Assembly: GCF_014763045.1 (NCBI RefSeq)
Contig: NZ_JACTAG010000001.1
Coordinates: forward strand, 248,001-312,000
Source of the DNA: Sulfitobacter aestuariivivens
Lineage (GTDB): Bacteria; Pseudomonadota; Alphaproteobacteria; Rhodobacterales; Rhodobacteraceae
Direction of reading: 5' to 3'
DNA: 64,000 nt
The notes beneath the pieces are model-generated. The model was given only the letters and a program-made list of their open reading frames with translations. It searched no databases and was not told the DNA's origin. Position 1 is the stretch's first letter. Each line of letters opens with the position of its first letter. A program made the translations under genes and the position numbers. Below, in pieces: positions 36,492-44,766 of this stretch.

Positions 36492-37439
36492 TCAGGAGAT
36501 TACCGGGGCCAGAAAGAGTTTTTCCAGACCATCGAAGATCGGATCGCGCATGCTCTCAATCTCCATCAGGACTTCGTGTTCGCCGCCTTTTACGGTCTCA
36601 AGCTTGCCGCCTTTCCAGCTTTCCATGCGGGCATGGATGCGGGGCACATCTACGATGCGTTCATTGCTGCCGACCCAGGTTGCGGCAGGCAGGTTGGGGG
36701 CGGACCGGCTTGCCAGATGCTTGGTCTCTGCAATCGCTTCACGCAGCCACACAAAACTGGGGCCGCCAAGGGACAATTCCGGATGCGCGGCAAGCTGATC
36801 GCGCATCATGTCGTACATCTGGGCATCCGTGGTCAGCATGTTGTCTTCAAAAGGCTGTACTTGCACGTACGGGGTGGTCACTGACCCCGGAGGCAGCAGA
36901 TGCCCACGCCCAACACGCGGCATCACCTTGGACAGCACATTGGCGACAATGCGCAGATGCGGCGCGATGTAGATGCCCCACATCGGCCCGGTGAACGCGG
37001 CGGCCTGTACCGGCAACCCCTCCATCACAGCGCGCAGCCCGATGCAGCCGCCCATGGAATGTGCCAGCAGGTAATAGGGACGCGGCAGGCCAAGTTTCCG
37101 CGCCGCACGCAGCAGCGTTGCCACGTCTTTCTGGTAATCGGTAAAATTGTCTACATGGCCTACCAGGGGGTCATCCAACAGACGGTCGGCCAGTCCTTGT
37201 CCACGCCAGTCGATGGCCATGCTGGACAGGCCGCGACGTGCCAGTTCAGCCGCCGTCACGCCGTATTTTTCAATATATTCGGTGCGGCCGGGAAAGATCA
37301 GGACCGTTCCCTTGGCCCCATCAACCGGCCAATGGCCAACCCTGATCCGCTTACCATCGGACGTCTGCGCCCAATGCGCTTCCCCCCCGGCGGGGCCGGG
37401 GTGGATGTCGGTGAAAAACGGGGCTGGCGCCAGTTGCAT
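36492..37439 (-). CDS. Alpha/beta hydrolase, lysophospholipase-like
   Basis: 315 residues. LLAHSMGGCIGLRAV holds the nucleophile Ser, KGGEHEVLMEIESMRD the likely catalytic His, and an Asp is expected near SNERIVDVPR. It resembles PldB-type lysophospholipases. Its start abuts the SCP2 gene. Confidence 0.88.
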   Translation of the reverse strand: MQLAPAPFFTDIHPGPAGGEAHWAQTSDGKRIRVGHWPVDGAKGTVLIFPGRTEYIEKYGVTAAELARRGLSSMAIDWRGQGLADRLLDDPLVGHVDNFTDYQKDVATLLRAARKLGLPRPYYLLAHSMGGCIGLRAVMEGLPVQAAAFTGPMWGIYIAPHLRIVANVLSKVMPRVGRGHLLPPGSVTTPYVQVQPFEDNMLTTDAQMYDMMRDQLAAHPELSLGGPSFVWLREAIAETKHLASRSAPNLPAATWVGSNERIVDVPRIHARMESWKGGKLETVKGGEHEVLMEIESMRDPIFDGLEKLFLAPVIS

Positions 37440-37729
37440 CAGGACAGAACAGTCGCCAATTTCATCGCGGTGCCCATGTCGCCGTCAACCTTGAGCTTGC
37501 CGCTCATGAAGGCGGCGGTTGAATTGGTCTCGCCGTCCATGATGGACTGAAAGGTGTCGACATCCGCCGTCAGGGTGACGTCGGTGTCTTCATCGCCGGC
37601 ATGTGCGCCGTTGCTGTCGATGACAACACTGCCTTCGCCTTCGATGTCAAACTTGGCTGTGCCATCAAAGGATTCGCCTGCCAGTTTTTCGTTCAATGCG
37701 GCTACCGCTTCGTTCACAATATCGCTCAT
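37439..37729 (-). CDS. SCP2 sterol-binding domain protein
   Basis: 96 residues, a single SCP2-like lipid-binding domain (FDGTAKFDIEGEGSVVIDSNG, DVTLTADVDTFQSIMDGETNSTAAFMSGKLKVDGDMGTAMKLATVL). It probably binds a lipid or acyl-CoA. It overlaps the start of the hydrolase by one base, suggesting a shared lipid-related job. Confidence 0.93.
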   Translation of the reverse strand: MSDIVNEAVAALNEKLAGESFDGTAKFDIEGEGSVVIDSNGAHAGDEDTDVTLTADVDTFQSIMDGETNSTAAFMSGKLKVDGDMGTAMKLATVLS

Positions 37730-37813
37730 GATCTGTTCCTCCCTGCCGAATTCGGCAAAATGGCCCCGTCACGTCTGGAATTGCGGCGGCAGCCTGTTAC
37801 ATTGAGTTTTGTT

Positions 37814-38371
37814 ATGCGTCTGATTAGCGTCAACCTCAAACGTCACCTTACGGCACTTGGGCTCACAGTGTTGCTGTGCGGCACGGCTATGGCTGAAACC
37901 GCCCCGCCTGAGATGATCGAAAAACTGCGCAGTGCAAGCGAGGGTGAAGCGCCGCGTGTCGCGCGCGAGCTTGAGCGTGTCTGGGCGCGTTCGGGATCTG
38001 CGGCGATGGATTTGCTGCTCAAGCGGGGCCGCGACGCGTTGGAGGCAAAGGAATTTGGCAAGGCGATCGAGCATCTGACGGCGCTGACCGATCATGCGCC
38101 GGATTTTGCCGAAGGGTTCCATGCCCGCGCCGAAGCTTATTTTCGAGCTGATCTTTACGGCCCGGCGCTCGACGATCTGCAAACGGCGCTTGAGCTGAAC
38201 CCGCTTAATTACAACGCGATCTTTGGCCTGGGGGTTATGATGCAGGAATTTGGCGACACCCGCCGCGCCGCCGATCTGTATCGCCGTGCGCTTGCGATCC
38301 ACCCGCACCACAAGGATGCGCGCACCGCGCTCGATTATCTCAAACGCGACGGCATCGGACGCGAACTTTAG
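37814..38371 (+). CDS. Secreted TPR-repeat protein
   Basis: 185 residues from the ATG at 37814, beginning with a signal peptide (LKRHLTALGLTVLLCGTAMA). Three TPR-like helical pairs follow (LLKRGRDALEAKEFGKAIEHLTALTDHAPDF, EGFHARAEAYFRADLYGPALDDLQTALELNPL, GLGVMMQEFGDTRRAADLYRRALAIHPHH). It probably acts as a periplasmic protein-binding scaffold. The helicase gene starts 15 bases on. Confidence 0.88.
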   Translation: MRLISVNLKRHLTALGLTVLLCGTAMAETAPPEMIEKLRSASEGEAPRVARELERVWARSGSAAMDLLLKRGRDALEAKEFGKAIEHLTALTDHAPDFAEGFHARAEAYFRADLYGPALDDLQTALELNPLNYNAIFGLGVMMQEFGDTRRAADLYRRALAIHPHHKDARTALDYLKRDGIGREL

Positions 38372-38386
38372 GTCGGGAAAACAATC

Positions 38387-41290
38387 GTGACACGCAAGGG
38401 TAATGTGGTCGCCGTTCTTGGCCCCACCAATACCGGCAAGACCACTTATGCCATTGAGCGTATGCTGGCTCACCGTACAGGGGTGATCGGTCTGCCGCTG
38501 CGCCTCTTGGCGCGCGAGGTTTACGACCGGATCGTTGACTTGCGCGGGCCGTCGGTCGTGGCGCTTGTCACGGGCGAGGAACGCATCGTTCCTCCGCGCA
38601 CGCAGTATTGGGTTTGCACGGTAGAGGCGATGCCGCAAGGCATGGGTGCCGACCTTGTCGCGGTCGATGAAATCCAGCTTTGCGCTGATCCGGAGCGCGG
38701 GCACGTCTTTACCGACCGGTTGCTGCGCGAGCGGGGCCAGCACGAGACGCTTTTTCTGGGCTCAGACACGATGCGGGGGACCATTGCAGCCCTTGTTCCC
38801 GAAGCCCAGTTCATGCGTCGGGAACGAATGTCCGAATTGACCTATTCTGGTCAGAAAAAGATAAGCCGAATGCGACCTCGCAGTGCAATTGTCGGTTTTT
38901 CGGTTGAAAATGTATATGCGATCGCAGAGCTTATTCGCCGCCAAAAGGGCGGGGCAGCCGTTGTCATGGGCGCATTGAGCCCCCGGACGCGGAATGCTCA
39001 GGTAGAAATGTATCAGTCGGGTGATGTGGATTTTCTGGTGGCGACGGATGCCATCGGTATGGGGCTCAATCTGGATGTGGATCACGTTGCCTTCTCCGCG
39101 CTTAGCAAGTTCGACGGTCGCCGGATGCGACCGCTTGCGCCGAATGAACTTGCGCAGATCGCCGGCCGGGCCGGGCGCGGGATGAAATCGGGCACCTTTG
39201 GCGTGACCGGAGATGCACCGCCGTTGCAAGACGATGTCGCGCGCGCGATTATGGATCATTCCTTTACGCCGCAGAATAAGATCAACTGGCGCAACCCAGC
39301 GCTGCAATTCGGCAGCATCGACAGGCTGATTGCCACGCTTGAGTTAAAGCCCGACGATGAGCGCCTTATGAAAGCGCGTGAGGCGGACGATTTACGCGCT
39401 CTCAAGGCCTTGGGTGAGATCACAGAGGTTCACGCGCGTTGCTCGGACGGCAATTCGGTGAAACTGCTGTGGGATGTGTGTCGTATTCCGGATTTTCGGG
39501 GTATCAGCCATGCCGAACATGCCAGCCTGCTGGAGGACATTTTCATTGATCTTCATCAGCATGGCGAGGTCCGCGAAGACTGGCTGGCACAGCATATTAG
39601 GCGCATAGACCGAACCGATGGCGACATTGACGCGTTATCAAAACGATTGGCGTTTATCCGCACTTGGACTTACGTTGCGCAGCGCAAAGGCTGGACACGT
39701 GACGAAAGCCATTGGCGTGGGGCGACCCGTGTCGTAGAAGACCGCCTGTCAGACGCGTTGCACGAGCGTTTGACCCAAAGATTTGTAGATCGGCGCACAT
39801 CCGTGCTTTTGCGCCGGCTAGGACAGAAGGAAGCCATGGTGGCCGAAGTAAGCGAAACCGGTGAAGTCACCGTTGAGGGTGAATATGTAGGCAAGCTGGA
39901 CGGTTTCCGTTTCCGCGCTGACAAGGGCGCTGGCGGGGCCGAGGAAAAGGCGATCAAGTCTGCGTCTTTGCAGGCATTGGCACCTCAGTTCCATCTGCGC
40001 GCGGATCGGTTCTATAACGCCCCCGATACCGAAATTGATTTTACGGAACAGGGCGGCTTGATGTGGGGCTCTTCTGCTGTCGGCAAACTGGTTGCAGGGG
40101 CGGATGCCCTGAAACCGAAGGTCGAGGTTTTCGTCGACGATGTGGCCGGTGCAGAGGTTGCCCAGAAGGTGGAGCGGCGGCTGCAGCATTTCATCGACCG
40201 CAAGGTTGCGGCCCTTTTTGAGCCCTTGATTGCGCTGTCGCGCGATGAAGAGCTTGGCGGCCTGGCCAAGGGCTTTGCCTTTCGCATGCTCGAAGCCTTT
40301 GGCATTCTGCCCCGCGGGGATGTGGCAGAAGAGGTGAAGGCGCTGGATCAAGATGCGCGCGGGGCCCTGCGCAAGCATGGTATTCGCTTTGGTCAGTTCA
40401 CTATTTTCATGCCGCTTTTACTGAAACCTGCCCCGACACGTTTGCGGTTGGTGTTGTGGTCCCTCTCCAAGGGCCTGTCGGAATTTCCTGAATCCCCCCC
40501 CCCGGGGCTGGTGACCGTCCCCGTAGCCGCGGACGCGCCCGAAGGGGCGGACACGATGTCAGGATATCGCAACGCGGGCACCCGGGCCATTCGCATCGAC
40601 ATGCTGGAACGCCTTGCGGATATGCTGCGCGCGGAGGATTCGCGCGGCGGTTTCGAGGCCAAGGCGGATATGTTGTCGATCACCGGCATGACGTTGGATC
40701 AATTCGCCGATCTTCTGCAAGGTCTTGGGTACAAAGCCGAAAAAGGTGAGCGCGCCAAGGTCAAGACAGTGACTGAGGTGATGCCGGAAGCCCCAAAGGA
40801 CGTCGCTGAAGACACGCCTGTCATGGATCTGGCTGACACTCCGCCAGAAGGCGGGATCATCGAAAAACCTGAACCGCCGCAAGCCGCAGACACGCCCAAA
40901 GACGTGGCTGAGATCATCGACGAGGGGCTGGCCCCGATCATCGAAGAGCCCGAAGAAGCCGCTCAGGTGCCAGAAACGATGGAAGGCATGGACCCGGCGG
41001 AAAATCCGCAAGGCACCGCGCCGGATGCCGAGATCGCCGGTGCGGAAATGGAAATCTTCTACACCTTCACCTGGGGCGGAAACCGGGGTGCGCGCGGCAA
41101 ACCGCAAGGTAAGCCTTACGACCGGACAAAGGCCAAGCGCGGCCCGCGCCACGATAGTGGCAAGGGCGGCAAAGGCCCGAAGGGGAGCAAGCCACAGAAC
41201 TTCTCTGCCAAGCCGCCGCGCCGCGAAAAGCAGATCGACCCCGACAATCCCTTTGCTGCCGCCCTTATGGGGCTCAAAGACAACAAATAG
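38387..41290 (+). CDS. Suv3-type RNA helicase
   Basis: 967 residues from a GTG. Walker A (GPTNTGKTTYA) lies at residues 12-22 and DEIQL is the Walker B box. The second RecA-like domain has FLVATDAIGMGLNLDVDHVAF and QIAGRAGRG. It resembles mitochondrial SUV3 and its alphaproteobacterial relatives. The long C-terminal extension contains an acidic, proline-rich stretch (about residues 800-890) and a Lys/Gly-rich tail (RGARGKPQGKPYDRTKAKRG) likely to touch RNA. The next gene, an S4 RNA-binding protein, starts in the stop codon. Confidence 0.92.
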   Translation: MTRKGNVVAVLGPTNTGKTTYAIERMLAHRTGVIGLPLRLLAREVYDRIVDLRGPSVVALVTGEERIVPPRTQYWVCTVEAMPQGMGADLVAVDEIQLCADPERGHVFTDRLLRERGQHETLFLGSDTMRGTIAALVPEAQFMRRERMSELTYSGQKKISRMRPRSAIVGFSVENVYAIAELIRRQKGGAAVVMGALSPRTRNAQVEMYQSGDVDFLVATDAIGMGLNLDVDHVAFSALSKFDGRRMRPLAPNELAQIAGRAGRGMKSGTFGVTGDAPPLQDDVARAIMDHSFTPQNKINWRNPALQFGSIDRLIATLELKPDDERLMKAREADDLRALKALGEITEVHARCSDGNSVKLLWDVCRIPDFRGISHAEHASLLEDIFIDLHQHGEVREDWLAQHIRRIDRTDGDIDALSKRLAFIRTWTYVAQRKGWTRDESHWRGATRVVEDRLSDALHERLTQRFVDRRTSVLLRRLGQKEAMVAEVSETGEVTVEGEYVGKLDGFRFRADKGAGGAEEKAIKSASLQALAPQFHLRADRFYNAPDTEIDFTEQGGLMWGSSAVGKLVAGADALKPKVEVFVDDVAGAEVAQKVERRLQHFIDRKVAALFEPLIALSRDEELGGLAKGFAFRMLEAFGILPRGDVAEEVKALDQDARGALRKHGIRFGQFTIFMPLLLKPAPTRLRLVLWSLSKGLSEFPESPPPGLVTVPVAADAPEGADTMSGYRNAGTRAIRIDMLERLADMLRAEDSRGGFEAKADMLSITGMTLDQFADLLQGLGYKAEKGERAKVKTVTEVMPEAPKDVAEDTPVMDLADTPPEGGIIEKPEPPQAADTPKDVAEIIDEGLAPIIEEPEEAAQVPETMEGMDPAENPQGTAPDAEIAGAEMEIFYTFTWGGNRGARGKPQGKPYDRTKAKRGPRHDSGKGGKGPKGSKPQNFSAKPPRREKQIDPDNPFAAALMGLKDNK

Positions 41291-41676
41291 TGTCGGACCG
41301 GGCCGAGAAACTGCGGCTCGACAAATGGCTGTGGTATGCCCGGTTCTTTAAGACCCGCTCTTTAGCGTCGACAATTGTCGGCGACGGAAAGGTGCGTATC
41401 AACGGCACGCCCACGTCGAAACGCAGTGTCACAATCAGCGTCGGTGACGTGCTGACTTTTCCGAAAGAAGATGACATTCGCGTGATCCAGATCGATGCGC
41501 TTGCGACGCGACGAGGCCCGGCATCCGAAGCGCAGGGGCTTTACACGGACCTGCACCCCCCCGAACGCAAGCCACGCGAGAAGATCGCGCGCAATCCGGC
41601 CTTTGAGGGCAAGGGGCGGCCGACCAAGAAAGACCGTCGGGTGATGGATGAATCAAGGCAGCGCCATCTTGAATGA
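41290..41676 (+). CDS. S4-domain RNA-binding protein (Hsp15-like)
   Basis: 128 residues from a GTG sharing one base with the helicase stop. The S4 fold is KLRLDKWLWYARFFKTRSLASTIVGDGKVRINGTPTSKRSVTISVGDVLTF, and the tail is Lys/Arg-rich. Hsp15 binds stalled 50S subunits carrying peptidyl-tRNA. Coupling to an RNA helicase suggests a ribosome or RNA quality-control pair (inference). Confidence 0.9.
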   Translation: MSDRAEKLRLDKWLWYARFFKTRSLASTIVGDGKVRINGTPTSKRSVTISVGDVLTFPKEDDIRVIQIDALATRRGPASEAQGLYTDLHPPERKPREKIARNPAFEGKGRPTKKDRRVMDESRQRHLE

Positions 41677-41728
41677 TCCTGCCCCCTGATTTAGCTACAC
41701 CTCGAACTCAAGCGCATAAAGAGCCCAC

Positions 41729-42067
41729 ATGACCTATATCGTCAACGACAGCTGCATCGCCTGCAAATACACCGACTGCGTCGAAGTCTGCCCGGTGGAT
41801 TGCTTTTATGAAGGCGAGAACATGTTGGTCATCCACCCAGACGAATGCATCGACTGTGGCGTTTGCGAACCGGAATGCCCGGCTGATGCCATCCGGCCGG
41901 ATACCGAACCGGACATGGAAAAATGGGTCGAGTTCAACCGTAAGTATTCCGAGCTTTGGCCCGTCATCATCACCAAGAAAGACCCGTTGCCGGATGCGGA
42001 TGAACGCGATGGCGAAGCGGGAAAGATGGAAAAGTATTTCTCGGAAAATCCGGGCGAGGGGGGCTGA
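41729..42067 (+). CDS. fdxA: 7Fe ferredoxin (FdxA)
   Basis: 112 residues. The first cluster region is [18 protein letters not shown] and the second [16 protein letters not shown], giving ligands for one 3Fe-4S and one 4Fe-4S cluster. The long C-terminal extension ([14 protein letters not shown]) is typical of FdxA. It is a soluble electron carrier whose partner is unknown. Confidence 0.95.
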   Translation: MTYIVNDSCIACKYTDCVEVCPVDCFYEGENMLVIHPDECIDCGVCEPECPADAIRPDTEPDMEKWVEFNRKYSELWPVIITKKDPLPDADERDGEAGKMEKYFSENPGEGG

Positions 42068-42218
42068 TTCGCGCGTGTTGACCGGGCGGAACGCGGGATT
42101 TGGGCCATAAATCGCTGACCAAAAACGATTTTGGTGCGACTTACCTAGCGACAACTTTCAGCAAGGTCGTTTTTGTGATATAGTTCGCCCAAAGCTGAAC
42201 CAGTCGTTGATTGAGAAA

Positions 42219-42248
42219 TGCAAACCCGCCTTTCGGGTTTGACGTGAA
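42219..42248 (+). promoter_or_regulatory. Hairpin with a nine-codon ORF in the CarD leader
   Basis: AAACCCG (42222-42228) pairs with CGGGTTT (42234-42240). The same bases lie inside an ORF reading MQTRLSGLT then TGA. A -10-like TATAGT at 42179-42184 would start the transcript about 175 bases before the CarD start. There is no T-tract after the hairpin. The role is unknown; the rest of 42068-42363 holds no gene. Confidence 0.35.
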
Positions 42249-42363
42249 AATTCAAACAGATCGCAGCCGGACGCGAGCCACCAGCGCTTCGCCCGCCTGT
42301 GATCTTTACGGTCTGGCAAAGTATCATTTTATGCGGGGCGACCCGCGCTACAGGAGCTACTCT

Positions 42364-42876
42364 ATGTCCAAGTCGAAAAAGCTCGATTTTCGTCCCAACG
42401 AATTTGTTGTCTACCCTGCCCACGGGGTCGGGCAGATCGTATCCGTTGAGGAGCAGGAAGTCGCCGGCATCACGCTGGAGCTCTTCGTCATATCCTTTGA
42501 GAAAGACAAGATGACCTTGCGGGTCCCCACGCACAAGGCGACCGAGATCGGGATGCGTGCCCTGTCATCCCCTGATGTCATCAGCCACGCGATGAAGACG
42601 CTCAAAGGCAAAGCCAAGGTCAAGCGGGCCATGTGGTCTCGTCGCGCACAGGAATATGAGCAAAAGATCAACTCTGGTGACCTGATTGCGATTGCCGAGG
42701 TTGTGCGCGACCTGCACCGCACCGATGACCAGCGTGAACAAAGCTATTCCGAGCGCCAGCTTTATGAGGCGGCGCTGGAGCGGTTGACGCGTGAAGTCGC
42801 TGCGGTCGGCGGGGGCGATGAGATCGCTGCTGCCAAACAGGTGGGTGACGTGCTGGAAAGCCGCGTGGCAGCGTAG
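42364..42876 (+). CDS. CarD-family transcriptional regulator
   Basis: 170 residues from the ATG at 42364 with AGGAG upstream. The N-terminal RNA-polymerase-binding Tudor-like domain is FRPNEFVVYPAHGVGQIVSVEEQEVAG, and the C-terminal helical domain includes MWSRRAQEYEQKINSGD. CarD/CdnL proteins stabilise open complexes at housekeeping and rRNA promoters. Codons upstream in frame lie in the leader and do not resemble the family. A perfect terminator follows. Confidence 0.94.
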   Translation: MSKSKKLDFRPNEFVVYPAHGVGQIVSVEEQEVAGITLELFVISFEKDKMTLRVPTHKATEIGMRALSSPDVISHAMKTLKGKAKVKRAMWSRRAQEYEQKINSGDLIAIAEVVRDLHRTDDQREQSYSERQLYEAALERLTREVAAVGGGDEIAAAKQVGDVLESRVAA

Positions 42877-42900
42877 GCCGTGTCCCATTACTGACCGGAA

Positions 42901-42926
42901 AGCCGCCCCAAGGGGCGGCTTTTTTG
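42901..42926 (+). terminator. Intrinsic terminator of the CarD gene
   Basis: AGCCGCCCC (42901-42909) pairs perfectly with GGGGCGGCT (42912-42920), followed by a run of T. Confidence 0.92.
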
Positions 42927-42951
42927 TGTTATGGCCCGGACTCTGGGCCCT

Positions 42952-43296
42952 TGAACTGTTCCCCATTGAGTCCGTTGATTTCGGTTAACTCTGTTCAGGA
43001 TTTGGTCTTCTTTTGATCGGTTCACATATTCAGCAGGCGTCAGGCCAGCGAGGCTTGTGTGCGGGCGGAAATGGTTAAAATCGTCGCGCCAGGCTGCGAT
43101 GAGATTGCGTGCGTGATGGATGTTGTCCAACAGGTGCTCGTTCAGATATTCTTCGCTCATACGCTCATTGAAGCTTTCTACGAACCCATTTTGCAGCGGC
43201 TTGCCGGGTGCGATGTAATGCCAGTCAACCTGCCGGTCTTCCTGCCACTTCAGGATCGCATTGGACGTCAGTTCCGTGTCGTTGCCTGAGACTACC
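42952..43296 (-). mobile_element. IS3-family remnant A (3' part of transposase)
   Basis: On the minus strand this encodes only the C-terminal part of an IS3-type Orf[39 protein letters not shown], then [28 protein letters not shown]. The last catalytic acid lies in [10 protein letters not shown] plausible element end is TGAACTGTTCCCC at 42952. The frame stops abruptly where element B begins, and I see no matching 5' half on the far side, so the rest of A is missing. Confidence 0.8.
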
Positions 43297-43319
43297 AGTT
43301 CCCCCGGTTTCGTGGCCGG

Positions 43320-44240
43320 TTATGGGCTTAGAGATTCCAGCCCTTCAGCGGCGGCCCTTTCGTAGTTGATTGGTGACCTATATCCCAAAGCCGAATGTCG
43401 GCGAGAGGGGTTGTACCATCCTTCGATGAACTCGAAGCAAGCGACACGGGCCTCTGCTTTCGTCGCGAACTTGCGGCGATCCAGCAACTCACATTCGAGG
43501 GTGGCAAAGAAGCTCTCAAACACGGCGTTGTCAAAGCAGTCACCAACCGATCCCATCAACGGCCGCACACCCATTTCCTTATATCGCAGACCAAAGGCCA
43601 CGGATGTGTATTGGGAGCCCTGGTCGCTAGGGTGAATGACGCTTTCCGGTTTGCGATGCGTGATCGCCATATTCATCGCATCGATGACCAGTTGCGCCTG
43701 CTGATTGTTGCCCATTGCCCATCCGATGATACGGCGGCTGTAGGCGTCCAGCACGACCGCCAGATATAGAATGCCCACCCAAGTCGGCACATAAGTGATG
43801 TCTGCACCCCAGAGCACATTTGGCGCATCCATTGCCCGGCAGGCGATTTGCACAGCAATTCTGCCGAGAGGGGGCATAAAAGTTGCGGTCCACCAAATCT
43901 GTGGCCGGTCGCATGCGCGGGTCGCGCTGTGTCGTGATCACGAACTTACGGCGGCTGACGCCTCGCAAATCCTTGGCTTTCATAAGGCGCTCAACAGGCT
44001 GCGACCCACACTGACACCCTTATCAGCCAGTTCAGTGTGAATGCGGGGCGCACCATAGGTTTCTTTCGAGGCCTTGTGGATCTTGGCGATGCGGTCGCCC
44101 AAGGCTTCATCCGCAACTGATCGGGCACTGGGCGGACGGCTGTGATGGGCATAAAAACCACGACGCGATACACCCAGTGTGCGTGACATCAACTGGATGG
44201 AATAATCGGCCTCCCCTCTCGGCAGATTTGGCTTTGCCAA
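43320..44240 (-). pseudogene. IS3-family transposase OrfB, frameshifted
   Basis: The DDE integrase core is recognisable: PNVLWGADITYVPTWVGILYLAVVLDAYSRRIIGWAM (first Asp), IHPSDQGSQYTS (second Asp), then CFDNAVFESFFATLECELL (Glu) and a typical end YNPSRRHSALGYRSPINYE. The frame is broken at least twice: a missing base near 43985 (GVSVGRSLLSAL instead of continuing into MKAKDLRG) and an extra base near 43875 (NFYAPSRQN against GRIAVQIACR). The N-terminal HTH-linked part from about 44270 has shifted again. Confidence 0.88.
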
Positions 44241-44293
44241 ATCGCCTGCCGGGCAACGGTATCGCGGTCATGAACTGGAAGACCTCCGCGATG

Positions 44294-44616
44294 TCACGTC
44301 GAGTTGTGCAAACCAGGCGTCGCCTGTGGTTTCTCGAACCAGTGGCGCAACCACTGGCAACCCTATGACAGGATATCACGCTCCTGACGAAGCTGCTTAA
44401 CCTCCCGTCGAAGATGGCGCAGCTCTTCGCGTTCCTCGCTGCTCAGGCCATCCTGGCGGTCGTCATCGTCGACCTCGACCTGCTTAACCTAGCCATAATG
44501 TTCGCGGCACAGGGCTCAAACTCCCGCGCCAAGCTTTCGACACTGCGCCCAGCTCGCGCCAGCGCAACAATCCGATCCTTGTATTCCGTCGGGTACGGGT
44601 TCCTCGTTCTCGGCAT
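44294..44616 (-). pseudogene. IS3-family OrfA, disrupted
   Basis: It starts normally with MPRTRNPYPTEYKDRIVALARAGRSVESLAREFEPCAA, the HTH of OrfA, then shifts frame near 44480. The downstream leucine-zipper region (GLSSEEREELRHLRREVKQL) is found in another frame, and the following RQERDILS runs straight into TAG at 44363-44365. Confidence 0.85.
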
Positions 44617-44766
44617 GAAAAACACTCTCCTTCATCAAGTGAAAAGTGTCCGTCAAACCGGGGGAACTCCAGTCGGTCGCATGGTCTTCATTGCTTTCGG
44701 TGCGTGATGTTGTTCTGCGCTAGTTTTTGGTCCTAACTCAGGCGATGTCTGGCATTGCGTAAAAGT

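Larger units (their letters stand above)
43297..44671 (-). mobile_element. IS3-family element B, decayed
   Basis: A second, different IS3-type element of about 1.37 kb on the minus strand. It is bounded by 14-bp perfect inverted repeats AGTTCCCCCGGTTT (43297-43310) and AAACCGGGGGAACT (44655-44668). The outermost bases differ between ends (the right end continues CCA), and no clean target duplication was found. Both reading frames are broken, so it should be immobile unless helped in trans. Confidence 0.85.

Noticed and set aside
42364..42876. CarD start at 42211
   Set aside because: The extra codons cover the leader hairpin and are unlike CarD. AGGAG precedes the ATG at 42364.
44671..44766. 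Missing 5' half of IS remnant A on the far side of element B
   Set aside because: Minus-strand translation of this stretch gives early stops and no IS3 transposase motifs.
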